From an uncultured Paludibaculum sp. (GTDB lineage Bacteria; Acidobacteriota; Terriglobia; Bryobacterales; Bryobacteraceae): a stretch of 64,000 bases of DNA. How positions within the stretch are numbered: the first letter of the stretch is position 1; every line of letters begins with the position of its first letter. A program made the position numbers and the translations under genes. The notes below the pieces were generated by a model. It had not been told where the DNA came from, did no database searches, and saw only the letters and a program-made list of their open reading frames with translations. The stretch spans positions 3,382,001 through 3,446,000 of the forward strand of contig NZ_OY762267.1 of the NCBI RefSeq assembly GCF_963665245.1, in the 5' to 3' direction. Of the stretch, positions 24,567 to 33,773 are shown one piece after another.

Positions 24567-26024
24567 TCAGTAGGCGCCTTCGCCCGTGATGACGACCTTC
24601 ACGGTGCGGCACAGGATATAGAGGTCGAGCCATACAGACCAGTTCCGAACGTAGTACTCCACATACCCCAGGCGTTGGGCGTACGTTGTGTTGTTGCGGC
24701 CGGATACCTGCCAGAGCCCTGTAAGCCCGGGGCGCGTGCGCTTGTAGAGTTCGTAGCACGAGCCGTAGCGGGCTACCTCGTGGGCCAGGATCGGGCGGGG
24801 GCCGATGAGACTCATCTCACCCCGGATCACGTTCCAGAGTTGGGGCAGTTCGTCCAGGCTTGTGCGGCGCAGCCAACGACCGATCCAGGTGATGCGTGGG
24901 TCGTTCTTTAGTTTGTTGTCCCGCTCATATTCCTCACGCGCTTCCGGCGACTGCGCCAGGTGAGTCCGCAGAACTTCGGTCGCTCCGACGACCATCGTGC
25001 GAAATTTCCAGGCCGAGAACCGCCTACCACCTTCGCCAATCCGGTGACTGGCGTAGAGCACAGGCCCCGGCGAGCTCAGCCGGATGGCGAGCAGTACCAG
25101 CGCAGCGAGCGGCAGAATCACAATACCGCCGCCGATGGACAGCACGAGGTCGCAGATGCGCTTGAAGATGCGAGGCGCCGGACACATCAGACGGTGGCTG
25201 ACTTCGACACCAAGAATGCCGCCAACATCCCGCGTGGCGGCGTCGAGGCTCGAGATGCCGAACAGCCCGGGTAGGATCAGCACATGCCGGTAAGGCCAGA
25301 GGTACCGTTCGATCAGTGATGTCAGCTCTGATCCGGAGACCTGAGGCAGGGCCAGGATGGCGTACGTGGCGCCGCTCTCCAGCGCCAAGAAAGGAGCCAG
25401 ATCCAGACCTCCGGCAATTGGATGAGCCCTGTACGGACAAGACGTTGAGTTGGCACTGGAGCCGGCACCTGTATCGAGCAGTGCAATCACTTCGAAGCCC
25501 AGCGCTGGACGAGCGGCGAGGGCCTGCGCGAGATTCCGCCCGGCCTCGCCGGCTCCCAGAATCACGGCTCGGGCTCCCCTGGACCCGGCCTTCGCAAGGA
25601 GAAAGCGGCCCACGTCCCGAAGGCTGGGGCTGATGACCATCGTGAGGATCCACGCGAGCAGAAGGGCGACTCGAGAGTAGGAGAAGGCGTCGCGTTGGAA
25701 GAAGGTCATGGCCGCCAGGCAGAGAAATGTGAACGTCGCCGCCTGGGAAAGACCTCGCAGTTCGGCCACCGGATTGAGGCCACGCGCCGGATACATGCCG
25801 GCCATGGCGAGAGAGAGTGGGTGTAGGAGTGCCAGGGGCGCCAGCTTCAGAAAGGATCCGGTGTCGTATGGACCGGCCAACCAGTAGCGGAGCAGGACCG
25901 CGATGCCGCCGGCCACAAGCATCGCGGTGATATCGAGCAGGACCATGGCGCTATCGGCGACCCACAGCGGACTGAGACGTCGAGCGCGGCGCGGGTGGCT
26001 CGCGGCTATGACGGCGCTGCTCAT
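24567..26024 (-). CDS. Undecaprenyl-phosphate sugar phosphotransferase (WbaP/EpsZ-type)
   Basis: A 485-residue initiating transferase. The N-terminal half has about four or five membrane segments (about 20-130) and a Rossmann-like central region with VILGAGEAGRNLAQAL (about 170). The C-terminal catalytic bacterial-transferase domain starts at KRICDLVLSIGGG (about 285). It continues with AWKFRTMV, TSLDELPQLWNVIRGEMSLIGPRP and PGLTGLWQVSGRN and ends VVITGEGAY. It transfers a sugar-1-phosphate to undecaprenyl phosphate, the first step of exopolysaccharide or O-antigen assembly. It is last in the minus-strand operon and overlaps the upstream gene by four bases. Confidence 0.93.
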   Translation of the reverse strand: MSSAVIAASHPRRARRLSPLWVADSAMVLLDITAMLVAGGIAVLLRYWLAGPYDTGSFLKLAPLALLHPLSLAMAGMYPARGLNPVAELRGLSQAATFTFLCLAAMTFFQRDAFSYSRVALLLAWILTMVISPSLRDVGRFLLAKAGSRGARAVILGAGEAGRNLAQALAARPALGFEVIALLDTGAGSSANSTSCPYRAHPIAGGLDLAPFLALESGATYAILALPQVSGSELTSLIERYLWPYRHVLILPGLFGISSLDAATRDVGGILGVEVSHRLMCPAPRIFKRICDLVLSIGGGIVILPLAALVLLAIRLSSPGPVLYASHRIGEGGRRFSAWKFRTMVVGATEVLRTHLAQSPEAREEYERDNKLKNDPRITWIGRWLRRTSLDELPQLWNVIRGEMSLIGPRPILAHEVARYGSCYELYKRTRPGLTGLWQVSGRNNTTYAQRLGYVEYYVRNWSVWLDLYILCRTVKVVITGEGAY

Positions 26025-27157
26025 GTCCCGACTCGCGAAGGCTGCAGCACCGGCGAGATGAGTCCCGCGGACTCAACCACTCGAAGGAAGCCCTCGCGAA
26101 ACGCCTGGATACTGAAGCGTTCGGCGTTCCGCCGGATGGAGTGAGGATCCCAGCGGGTCTTCCTGCTCTCAAACTGGAGGACGGCCTGACGGAGTGACTG
26201 AGGAGTGGGTTGGCGGAAGAATACCCCGGATTCGTCCTCAAGAACTATGTCCAGAGCTCCACCTCTGCCGTAGCAGACAGCCGGAGTACCGCATGCCTGT
26301 GATTCGGCCAGCACGATACCGAAGTCCTCCTCGGCCGCGAACACGAAGGCGCGGGCCTGCTGCATCATCTGGCGCAATGAGGACCTTGATACGGCCCCTA
26401 ACAGTTCCACATTCGGAGGGGCTTCCCGGCGAAAACGAGACAGTTCCGGACCATCGCCGGCAATGACGAGACGACGCCCGGGTAGCAACCGGAAGGTTTC
26501 CAGCAACAGCCCAATACGCTTGTAGGGCACCAGGCGTGAGGCCGTGAAGTAGTAGTCACGCTTGTCTTCCGCGACGGTGAAGTACTCCGTATCCACTGGC
26601 GGATGAACCACAATCGAATCGCGTCCGTACACACGGCGTATGCGCTCCGCGATGAAGCCGGAGTTGGCGATGAAGCGGTCGACGCCATGGGCTGTACGGA
26701 CATCCCACAGTCGAAGGTAGTGCAACACGGCTAGAGCGGCCGCGCGCCGGATTCCCCCGGTAATGCCGGTCGTTCGGAGGTACTCGTGCTGCAGGTCCCA
26801 GGCATAGCGCAGAGGTGTATGGCAGTAGCAGATGTGTGTCTGGCCCGGAGCCGTGAGAACCCCTTTGGCGACGGCGTGCGAGCTGGATAGAATGACGTCG
26901 TAACCAGAGAGGTCGATGGTTTCGACGGCCAAAGGCATCAACGGCAGGTACTGGCGCACACGGCTGTGTGCCCAGGGCAGACGCTGGATGAAGGTGGTCG
27001 CTGGCGTCCGGCCGGCAAGAAACGCCCGATCGGACGCAGGCAGAAAATCAGCCACGAAATAGAGGTCCGCTTGAGGAAACAACGCAATCAGTTGTTCGAC
27101 AACGCGCTCGGAACCGGCGTAGCCGACGGACCAGTCGTGGACGATCGCCACTTTCAC
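26021..27157 (-). CDS. Glycosyltransferase, GT4 (GT-B fold)
   Basis: About 378 residues. The GTG at 27157 is chosen because it overlaps the previous stop by four bases and begins the family N-terminus VKVAIVHDWSVGYAGSERVV; the frame is open further upstream without homology. The acceptor half has an N-terminal Rossmann segment. The donor half has ASRLVPYKRIGLLLETFRLL and FAAEEDFGIVLAESQACGTP, the E-x7-E motif of GT4 retaining enzymes. It probably adds a sugar to the lipid-linked repeat unit. Donor and linkage are unknown. Confidence 0.88.
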   Translation of the reverse strand: MKVAIVHDWSVGYAGSERVVEQLIALFPQADLYFVADFLPASDRAFLAGRTPATTFIQRLPWAHSRVRQYLPLMPLAVETIDLSGYDVILSSSHAVAKGVLTAPGQTHICYCHTPLRYAWDLQHEYLRTTGITGGIRRAAALAVLHYLRLWDVRTAHGVDRFIANSGFIAERIRRVYGRDSIVVHPPVDTEYFTVAEDKRDYYFTASRLVPYKRIGLLLETFRLLPGRRLVIAGDGPELSRFRREAPPNVELLGAVSRSSLRQMMQQARAFVFAAEEDFGIVLAESQACGTPAVCYGRGGALDIVLEDESGVFFRQPTPQSLRQAVLQFESRKTRWDPHSIRRNAERFSIQAFREGFLRVVESAGLISPVLQPSRVGT

Positions 27158-28278
27158 GGATGAACCTCGACCGCTTGTGGCGTGGAGTGTTCCACCGTGG
27201 CGAGCCGGCGGTAGATGGCCGCATAGGAGTTGGCGGTACCCGAGATGGGGAATCTCTCGGCGATGGTCATTCGCGCATTGTGGCTCAGCCGCGCCCGGAA
27301 TGCCTCGTCGCCGGCCAGGCGGCGGATGGCATCGGAAGCGGCCGCCAGGTCTTCGAGAGGGAACAGGATGCCGTTCGAGCCGTGATCCACCACATCGACG
27401 TTGCCGGTAACCTGCGAGACCAGTGGGACCACTCCGTGGGCCATCGCTTCGAGCAATGCGAGCGACATTCCCTCCCAATGGGCCGTGGACAGAAACAGGG
27501 AGGCCGCACCAATCTCGTCGCCGCAGTCCTGGCGTGCGCCCAGCAGGCAGACTTCCGATTGCAGCCCCCGACGTTCAATCTCACGCTGCATAGCCGGACG
27601 CAGGGGGCCATCGCCGATGATGCGCAACTGGAAGGCTGTGTTGCCCATGCGGCGAGCGCACAGGGCCGCGATACGAAGCAGCGCCATTGGGTTCTTCTGG
27701 GATTCCAGACGGTTGATTGCCAGAATCCGCAGCGCCGGCGGGGTGGGGCGAGGGGGCGGCAGCGCAACTCCGTTGTGGACAAGGTAGAGACGGCCGCGCA
27801 GGAAGGGTATGCCACTGACGATGCCAGCTGCCTCAGACGGGGAGACGGCAACGCCGGCAGTAGTCCAAGGAGCTAGTAGGTTTTCGACAGCCTGCCGGAC
27901 AGTCCCCCCGGGACGCTGCGGACAATACCCGTGATAAGTGTGCAGACTGGGCTTTCCCAGAAAGGCGGCGAGCAACCGGGCATGGAGCCCTCCACCAAAC
28001 CCGTGTGAGTGGATGATATCGATCGAGGCCTCGCGAGCGAAGCGGACCAAGGACGGAAAGACTCGTGGGTCCAGACTGCGAGGGGGAATTGCCTGCATTG
28101 ACGCCCGGCCCAGCAGATGCCACCAGCGGTCCCAGTAGGGTGGTTCCTGCGGGCAGGCAACAAAGTGGCGCAGATCCGGCGGGCTGTTGACGATTAACTG
28201 TCGGATGACCTCAGGGCCACCTCCAGCGTCGGCGCGGGCGGTGATGTGAAGGATATTCAGACGCTCATTGAGTGGCAT
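27154..28278 (-). CDS. Glycosyltransferase, GT4 (GT-B fold)
   Basis: About 374 residues starting MPLNERLNILHITARADAGGG. The start at 28278 lies inside the last codons of the upstream gene (14-bp overlap), in keeping with the tight operon. The retaining GT4 signature is WEGMSLALLEAMAHGVVPLV; IIHSHGFGGGLHARLLA marks the N-domain. Donor and acceptor unknown. The frame remains open about 74 codons upstream but those residues overlap the neighbour and lack similarity to glycosyltransferase N-termini. Confidence 0.87.
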   Translation of the reverse strand: MPLNERLNILHITARADAGGGPEVIRQLIVNSPPDLRHFVACPQEPPYWDRWWHLLGRASMQAIPPRSLDPRVFPSLVRFAREASIDIIHSHGFGGGLHARLLAAFLGKPSLHTYHGYCPQRPGGTVRQAVENLLAPWTTAGVAVSPSEAAGIVSGIPFLRGRLYLVHNGVALPPPRPTPPALRILAINRLESQKNPMALLRIAALCARRMGNTAFQLRIIGDGPLRPAMQREIERRGLQSEVCLLGARQDCGDEIGAASLFLSTAHWEGMSLALLEAMAHGVVPLVSQVTGNVDVVDHGSNGILFPLEDLAAASDAIRRLAGDEAFRARLSHNARMTIAERFPISGTANSYAAIYRRLATVEHSTPQAVEVHP

Positions 28279-29407
28279 GGGACTCCCCGTAAATGGATTC
28301 GAGACGGCGGACACTCTCTCTGATGTCCAGGGCGCCCTGTTGCAGTTGTCCGACCCGTTGCTGGCGGCCGATAGGGACAGGCGCCGCTCGCAACTCTCGG
28401 ACATGAGCGGCCCAGGCGGCAGCGGAAAGACTGAGGGGCAACGCGCGGTTTGACGTGGGGAAGAGATTTGCTTCGCGGGTGATGGTGTCGGAAAAGACAC
28501 AGGGCAAGGCCGAAGCCTGCGCCTCGATGAGCGCTAGCGGCAATCCTTCATGCAGCGACGGAAACAGGAAACAATCCATGGCGTTAACCAGGAGCTCGGG
28601 CACGTCGGGCCGGCTGGACAGGATGGAGACTCGATCCGTCAGGTGGCGGTCTAGAATCGCCGACTCGATCGATCGTCGCTCTGCCCCGTCGCCCACGAAA
28701 AGGAAGTGGCAGCGTGGGTCGCTGTCTCTCAGGCAGGATGCGATTTCGAGCAGAAACCGGTGATTTTTCTGCGGCTCCATCCTGCCCACGTGGCCTACTA
28801 CCCATCGGTCGAGAGGAATACCTATCTCCCTCCGAAGGGATACACTGAGCGAAACCTTGGCGAACCGTTCGAAATCGAACCCGTACGGGAGCAGCTGAAT
28901 CCGCGGATCATGCCTCCAGTACGGGCCGAACAGGGAGGGCGCGGCGAGTTCGCTACACGACAGCCCGTGGGTGGCATGCGCGACAATGAGCCGCCGCATC
29001 GCGGCACGAAACGCAAACCGCGGCAGGTTGGGTAGACTGTCGCCGTGGGACGTGTCGTTGTGACAATGGGCAATACGTGTCGGGATACCGAGCGACCGGG
29101 CCACGGCGAGAATCACACCGCTGATCTGGTGTTCATGGCTGTGCAGGACGTCGAAGGGGCCGGCTTGGCGGAGGCAGCGGGCCAAGGCAAATGGATAGGC
29201 CGGCGAACGCTTTGAGCAGCCAACACGAATAAGGCGGCAGCCAAGCGCGCGAAGTTCGCCATCGTAATCCGCCTCGTTCGCCGTGTGGACACAGAATGTA
29301 AAGCAGAACCGCCGAGGGTCCATGCGGCGCACTACGTTCATGAGCCAGGTTTCGATGCCGGCGCGGCGCATGCAACCGACTACCTGAACGATGGAGATGG
29401 GCCGCAT
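28265..29407 (-). CDS. Glycosyltransferase, GT4 (GT-B fold)
   Basis: A 380-residue protein starting MRPISIVQVVGCMRRAGIET, typical of GT4 enzymes with a glycine/arginine-rich donor loop. Central motifs are VLHSHEHQISGVILAVARSL and IAHCHND; the C-domain has VGHVGRMEPQKNHRFLLEI and HEGLPLALIEAQASALP (E-x7-E). It is in the middle of the minus-strand glycosyltransferase run, 6 bp after the GT2 gene. Specificity unknown. Confidence 0.88.
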   Translation of the reverse strand: MRPISIVQVVGCMRRAGIETWLMNVVRRMDPRRFCFTFCVHTANEADYDGELRALGCRLIRVGCSKRSPAYPFALARCLRQAGPFDVLHSHEHQISGVILAVARSLGIPTRIAHCHNDTSHGDSLPNLPRFAFRAAMRRLIVAHATHGLSCSELAAPSLFGPYWRHDPRIQLLPYGFDFERFAKVSLSVSLRREIGIPLDRWVVGHVGRMEPQKNHRFLLEIASCLRDSDPRCHFLFVGDGAERRSIESAILDRHLTDRVSILSSRPDVPELLVNAMDCFLFPSLHEGLPLALIEAQASALPCVFSDTITREANLFPTSNRALPLSLSAAAWAAHVRELRAAPVPIGRQQRVGQLQQGALDIRESVRRLESIYGESHATQ

Positions 29408-29413
29408 GACGGT

Positions 29414-30451
29414 TCACGCAGGCTGCCGGAGCAGATCCCAGGAGTTGCGGAACAGGCGCTTGAGCGTGTTCTCTGACCACCAGAGGCGCAGGGTGCGGTG
29501 GGCGACCGGACGCGGCAACGCGAGCAGCAGACCCCACGCGCGGCGTTGGATTCGAGACGGAAGCGCGTGGAGGTAGCCTGCGGCGCCGGGTTCTCCAGTG
29601 AAGAGGTGGCGAGCTAGTTGAAGGTGCGCGCACTCGATGTCGCGCCAGACGCCGATATCTGGCGCGAAGCCGTGGTGGGCGAGGACGAAGGCACGGCGAT
29701 CCTCCCAAAGCTGATCCAGGAACTCGAAGTGCTTCTCCAGTGCCGCTAGCGTGCAAGGGCCGCTGAGGCCGGTAAGGTTGGCGCCGTGGATGCGGTAGAG
29801 CGACAGCGGACGGCGAATCGCCGCCACGGGCGCCAGGAGGGCGGCCCGATCCTGGGCAATCTTATCCGCGCAACGGCGAAAATGAGACGGCAAGGGGAAG
29901 ACGTGCCGCGCGATATCCATGTGAAAGGTGAGGCCCGAGCAGGGCGGCAAGCCGGGTTCGCGGCCCTCGAGAATTGCGGGTGCCAGCCAGCCATGGTCGA
30001 GGCGGCGAGGGTGTCTGGGTTTCAGCAGACGTCCGTTGGCGCGAATCGCGCGCACGGCATGTGTGACCAGGCCGGCGCGGGGGTTGTCCTGGAACTGGTT
30101 GACGACAGTTTGCAGGCGAGTGGGCAGCCATTCATCGTCGGAGTCCAGCAGGGCGACAAGTTCGCCGCGCGCGCTCAGGAAAGCATGGTTCAACGCCGCG
30201 GCCATTCCAGCATTGCGCTGCGTAATGAGTCGCACGCGCGGATCGCGCGCGCTGTAGTCCGCGATAGTTGCCCGGGAGTGGTCTGTCGAGCCATCGTCAC
30301 AGATACTGGCCTCCCAGTGTGGATAGCTCTGCATTTGGAGGCTCTCAATGGCCTTGCCAACCCAGCGCGCGTAGTTATAGTTGGCGATGAGTATGGAGAC
30401 CAACGGAAGATCACACACCCGCGAAACGGTGAACGGATTCATCTGTAACAT
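29414..30451 (-). CDS. Glycosyltransferase family 2 (GT-A fold)
   Basis: About 345 residues from MLQMNPFTVSRVCDLPLVSI. The core begins VSILIANYNYARWVGKAIES (about 15), and LVALLDSDDEWLPTRLQ carries the DXD-type metal motif (about 97-112). The start is uncertain: ATGs at 30451 and 30442 both fit and neither has a clear ribosome-binding site; the frame is open to 30538. It is the first gene of the minus-strand operon, which runs GT2, GT4, GT4, GT4, sugar transferase. The C-terminal third is helix-rich and unusual, of unknown role. Confidence 0.83.
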   Translation of the reverse strand: MLQMNPFTVSRVCDLPLVSILIANYNYARWVGKAIESLQMQSYPHWEASICDDGSTDHSRATIADYSARDPRVRLITQRNAGMAAALNHAFLSARGELVALLDSDDEWLPTRLQTVVNQFQDNPRAGLVTHAVRAIRANGRLLKPRHPRRLDHGWLAPAILEGREPGLPPCSGLTFHMDIARHVFPLPSHFRRCADKIAQDRAALLAPVAAIRRPLSLYRIHGANLTGLSGPCTLAALEKHFEFLDQLWEDRRAFVLAHHGFAPDIGVWRDIECAHLQLARHLFTGEPGAAGYLHALPSRIQRRAWGLLLALPRPVAHRTLRLWWSENTLKRLFRNSWDLLRQPA

Positions 30452-30914
30452 CCACGTCGGGCCGCGAACGGCCGCTCTTCTGAAGTAGTGGCGATCACGA
30501 GCGATTTTGCTCGGGAAAGATTCGGAATGTTTGCCCACCCACGCGAATCAAAAATCCTTATGGAGTCCATACGGCTCCTTGATGACTTCCTAAGGTCTTG
30601 CCCGTCAGGATGTAAGAGACGATTGGAGGGCACGGCGAGCTCTGATGGCCGATGTGGAGATCAACGAAGCCAGGCGCCCGATCGGGAGACTCTTGCCTGG
30701 GTGAATCGACACGATTGATAGCTCTCATAAAAAGTCTCGATTTGTCATGGAGCCTGAAAGTCCACATACTCACTAAAACCCGGTTGATTCCTGTCTTTCG
30801 CGCGGCTACGACCACCTGCCGCGGTTGCATCTGGGATTGCGCACAGCCACATCTCCCTCGTCTGGAGTGCCGGTGTAGCACCGCTCCGCAAGGACCTATT
30901 GAAACGACACAGCT
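30452..30914. other. Divergent intergenic region between glycosyltransferase operon and porin
   Basis: About 460 bp between two divergent transcripts. I see no convincing gene; short open frames here have no recognisable similarity and opposite-strand shadows overlap them. It should contain promoters in both directions, but I found no near-consensus sigma70 pair I would trust. Confidence 0.4.
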
Positions 30915-32069
30915 ATGCGTTACTACGGAATTCTCTGTTTCCTGACTCTCTGCCTGAACTCCCTTGCCTTCGCGCAAGACCAGAGTGCGCAGGCCCCGAC
31001 AACACCCCCGGCAGCGGCGCCGGCGGACGCGCCACCCCCAACCGCCTGGACCTACAAGGGATTCAGCGTCAGCGGCTATGTGGACGTGTACTATAACCAG
31101 AACGAGAACAATCCATCGTCACGGTTCTCCCAAGTTCAGGCGTTGAACATCACGGCCAACAAATTCAGCCTGAACAGCGCCACGGCCTCTGTTACCTATG
31201 ACGCGAACCCAATCGGGTTTCGCGTAGATGTTGGTGATGGCCGGACCTATGATTCGTTCTTCCTGAGCGAGCCAAAGCACACCGACTGGTCGCGGCATCT
31301 ACTCAACGCCTACGTGACGCTGAAGCCGAAGGGATGGAAGGGCGTCACGATCGACTTCGGCAAGTTCGTGACTTCGGCGGGCGCAGAAGTGACGGAGAGC
31401 CATCTGAACTGGAACTATTCACGGTCGTTACTTTTCGCCTTTGGGCCGTACTATCACACAGGTTTGCGGGTGACGGTGCCAGTGACCTCCACGTGGTCGG
31501 TTGGCGGGCAGGCAGTGACGGGCTGGAACGTGATGCGCGACAACAATACGGGCAAGACCTTCGGCTTCACGAGTCTCAATACTTTGAAGAAGGTCGTTGT
31601 GTCGAACAACTACTACACGGGGCCCGAGAACTTCGGCACGAACAAGGGTTGGAGGAACTTCTACGACTTGGCCGTGACGATAACGGCGACGGACAGGATC
31701 TCGGCGTACTACAACCTGGATATTGGCAACAACAAGTTCGCCACCGGAGGGTCAGGCACCTTTTGGGGCACGGCATCGGCAGCGCGGTTCGCCTTGACGA
31801 AGCACCTGGCGGTGTCGCCCCGTATTGAATACTACAGTGACAAGGACGGCTTCTGGACTGGGACTCCACAGGCGTTCAAGGAGTTCACGGGAACGGGAGA
31901 ATGGAAGTTTAACGACAGCTTCATTGCACGTCTGGAATACCGGCGTGACTGGTCGGACCAGCCTTACTTCCAGGTGGGGCAAACCCCCAACGCATCGAAA
32001 CATCAGACCATGATCACGGCCGGCGTGATGATGGTGTTGAAGCCGGGGATGTTCAGTTTCTCGAAGTAG
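30915..32069 (+). CDS. BBP2-type (OmpL-like) outer-membrane beta-barrel porin
   Basis: A 384-residue protein with a signal peptide (MRYYGILCFLTLCLNSLAFA) and a Pro/Ala-rich stretch. The barrel begins TYKGFSVSGYVDVYYNQNEN. Alternating hydrophobic strands follow, with GFRVDVGDGRTYDSFF, KGVTIDFGKFVTSAGAEVTE, TGLRVTVPVTSTWSVGGQAV and a C-terminal ITAGVMMVLKPGMFSF ending in an aromatic-rich strand. This matches the putative beta-barrel porin-2 family common in Acidobacteriota and Planctomycetes. It probably mediates diffusion of small solutes through the outer membrane. A strong terminator follows. Confidence 0.85.
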   Translation: MRYYGILCFLTLCLNSLAFAQDQSAQAPTTPPAAAPADAPPPTAWTYKGFSVSGYVDVYYNQNENNPSSRFSQVQALNITANKFSLNSATASVTYDANPIGFRVDVGDGRTYDSFFLSEPKHTDWSRHLLNAYVTLKPKGWKGVTIDFGKFVTSAGAEVTESHLNWNYSRSLLFAFGPYYHTGLRVTVPVTSTWSVGGQAVTGWNVMRDNNTGKTFGFTSLNTLKKVVVSNNYYTGPENFGTNKGWRNFYDLAVTITATDRISAYYNLDIGNNKFATGGSGTFWGTASAARFALTKHLAVSPRIEYYSDKDGFWTGTPQAFKEFTGTGEWKFNDSFIARLEYRRDWSDQPYFQVGQTPNASKHQTMITAGVMMVLKPGMFSFSK

Positions 32070-32112
32070 AAGTGCGCCTTCGTGCGAGTGCCGGTTGGCA
32101 AGGCCGGCTGAC

Positions 32113-32147
32113 AAGGCTCCCGCCCCGCGGGGGCCTTGTTGCATTTT
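32113..32147 (+). terminator. Rho-independent-type terminator after porin
   Basis: A perfect-looking 11-bp stem: CAAGGCTCCCG at 32113-32123 pairs with CGGGGGCCTTG at 32129-32139 (one T-G pair), loop CCCCG, then a T-rich tail TTGCATTTTG. It lies about 45 bp after the porin stop and before the tRNA remnant. Confidence 0.7.
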
Positions 32148-32186
32148 GCCACAACGCGGGCGATAGGAAACGGCCGAGGCGGCGGG

Positions 32187-32231
32187 TGGTGGGCGGTGAG
32201 GGACTTGAACCCCCGACTTCCTGCTTGTAAG
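32187..32231 (-). other. Attachment-site remnant: 3' half of tRNA-Val(UAC)
   Basis: Read on the minus strand, 32231 to 32187 is anticodon loop CTTACAA (anticodon UAC), anticodon 3' stem GCAGG, variable loop AAGTC, T-arm GGGGG-TTCAAGT-CCCTC, acceptor 3' strand ACCGCCC and ACCA. Upstream of the loop the sequence should read CCTGC and the D-arm, but it reads GATCC and then unrelated DNA. So only the 3' half of tRNA-Val is here. This is typical of integration into a tRNA gene, where the displaced 3' segment is left at one edge of the island. Confidence 0.8.
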
Positions 32232-32375
32232 GGATCAGCGCCCCTTCCAATGGTTCCTTGGCATGCGTCTGAATCTCAATATTTACAATAACTTGGGGAA
32301 TCTGCTTCTTCGCTCGAGACAACCCAAGTGGAATCAACAGGTCGAGTTTTGGCACAGTTCTGACACAGCGAGGCG

Positions 32376-33431
32376 GTGTCAGATCGCCCAATAGAGCTCG
32401 TCCTGGGTATTGAGGATCTAGGCGTGCAACACATCTCGAGGGCAGTCTCGAGCCCTGGCAACTCGAGCACTCCAGGAGGAGATGCATTTCGGCGCGTGGG
32501 ACAAGTCCTGCGGTCGCGGCATCCAGAGCTGCTTGTTTCTAGGCGTAGACTCCGACAAGTTGAGTCAATCCAGTTGGTTCGGGAGAAGCGGGAGTCTGAC
32601 ACTCAGAACCTGGGCTTCACATCCCGCCCGTTTGTTCTCTGCGGGTTGCCGGTGAAACGGCCTCGCGCGGGCTGTCTCCTCCACGAGCGCCGCAACGGAC
32701 AGTTCGTGCTGCAGGTGACCGGCCATCCGAGCTTCGGATTGCCCTGGGGCCAGGACCGACTGATTCCCATCTTCTTGGCGACCCTCGCGATTCGACAGAA
32801 GTCACCACGGATCCAATTCAGTAGCGCAGCACAGATGCTTGACTCCTTCGGGCTCCAGCAAGGGGGCTCACAGTACCGCCGGTTAATTGCCTCATTCCAG
32901 AGGATCTTTGGTGCAACGATCTTCTTCGGCACAGACACGCAACTTGAACGCACAGCCGTCATCCACTGCGCCCGGTTCAACTTCATGACTGAGGCGAGGA
33001 TCTGGTACTCAAGATACTCCAATGAGCAGTTGCTGCCTGGGGATTGTCAGAATGTGATCCTGCTAAGCGATCAGTTCTACCGAGAGATTCTGGATCACCC
33101 GATTCCCACCGACCTGGACGCAGCCAAAGCTCTGTCTTCCTGTCCGGCGGCTCTGGACCTGTTCGTGTGGCTTTCTTATCGCTGCTTTACGGCAACGCGG
33201 CAAGAGCGGATATCTCTTTTCGGTAGCTTCGGTTTGGCGAGCCAATTGGGAAGTACCGAATACGCGCGGCCGCGCAAGTTCAGGGAGAAACTGGAGGGCT
33301 GGCTCGGGATCGTTCGAGCGATGTGGCCAGCGTGCCCGGCCGCCATTGACAAGGACGGGACGGAGTTGGTGCTTGACCGGGCGTTCGCCGTTGTGCCGAT
33401 AGATCCATTGCGCACATTCCGGGCCGGTTAG
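32376..33431 (+). CDS. repA: Plasmid replication initiator RepA-like
   Basis: A 351-residue protein. From about residue 85 it follows the plasmid RepA_C layout: FVLCGLPVKRP, a RRNGQFVLQVTGHPSFGLPW segment and GQDRLIPIFLATLAIR. Then QFSSAAQMLDSFGLQQGGSQ and RRLIASFQRIFGATIFF. This GLP..RP...NG.F.L.....P..GLP.GQ.R pattern is characteristic of IncW/IncP-like and rhizobial plasmid RepA proteins. The GTG start is uncertain and the first 80 residues may not be native. A replication initiator inside a chromosomal island implies an integrated plasmid or plasmid-like conjugative element. No iterons were recognised upstream. Confidence 0.7.
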   Translation: MSDRPIELVLGIEDLGVQHISRAVSSPGNSSTPGGDAFRRVGQVLRSRHPELLVSRRRLRQVESIQLVREKRESDTQNLGFTSRPFVLCGLPVKRPRAGCLLHERRNGQFVLQVTGHPSFGLPWGQDRLIPIFLATLAIRQKSPRIQFSSAAQMLDSFGLQQGGSQYRRLIASFQRIFGATIFFGTDTQLERTAVIHCARFNFMTEARIWYSRYSNEQLLPGDCQNVILLSDQFYREILDHPIPTDLDAAKALSSCPAALDLFVWLSYRCFTATRQERISLFGSFGLASQLGSTEYARPRKFREKLEGWLGIVRAMWPACPAAIDKDGTELVLDRAFAVVPIDPLRTFRAG

Positions 33432-33453
33432 GTCCTCACGAACTCTGAACACT

Positions 33454-33714
33454 TTAGCTCTGGCGGCAGGGACCAACAGATCGGCTTCGACAGCCACGTC
33501 TGAGGCAGAAAACTTTCGACTTAGGACCCATCCGATTCACCACTTGGTCACCTCGCTCAGGTTCCGTGGCGGATCGCGCGGGGAACTGCGCGGACTCTCC
33601 AGATCGGGCAAGCTGGGCGTGGCGATCGCGCTCGGCCAGCAGGGAGAGCACCATCGCCTTCAGCGTTGCGCTGTCCTCGGGTAAGTCGATCGAATTCCCG
33701 CTGCCAATGGCCAC
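33454..33714 (-). pseudogene. tnpC: IS66 transposase TnpC, N-terminal remnant
   Basis: The 86-residue frame begins MAIGSGNSIDLPEDSATLKAM and LSLLAERDRHAQLARSGE, matching the start of IS66 TnpC transposases (about 500 residues). After about residue 40 similarity fades, so most of the DDE transposase is missing. It sits 60 bp after the tnpB C-terminal remnant in the usual IS66 order (tnpA, tnpB, tnpC). It ends just beyond the repA stop, at the left, worn edge of the IS66 element. Confidence 0.6.
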
Positions 33715-33773
33715 GGAGAATTAGATGCGATATCCCTATTAAATGTTACGCGAATAGTGGCTTTTCTTGTGAT

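Noticed and set aside
27158..27478. Upstream extension of the GT4 frame to 27478
   Set aside because: Family N-terminus (VKVAIVHDW) starts at 27157, overlapping the previous stop by four bases; the extension overlaps the neighbour and has no similarity.
32187..32260. A complete tRNA gene
   Set aside because: The anticodon 5' stem, D-arm and acceptor 5' strand are missing: only the 3' half pairs correctly.
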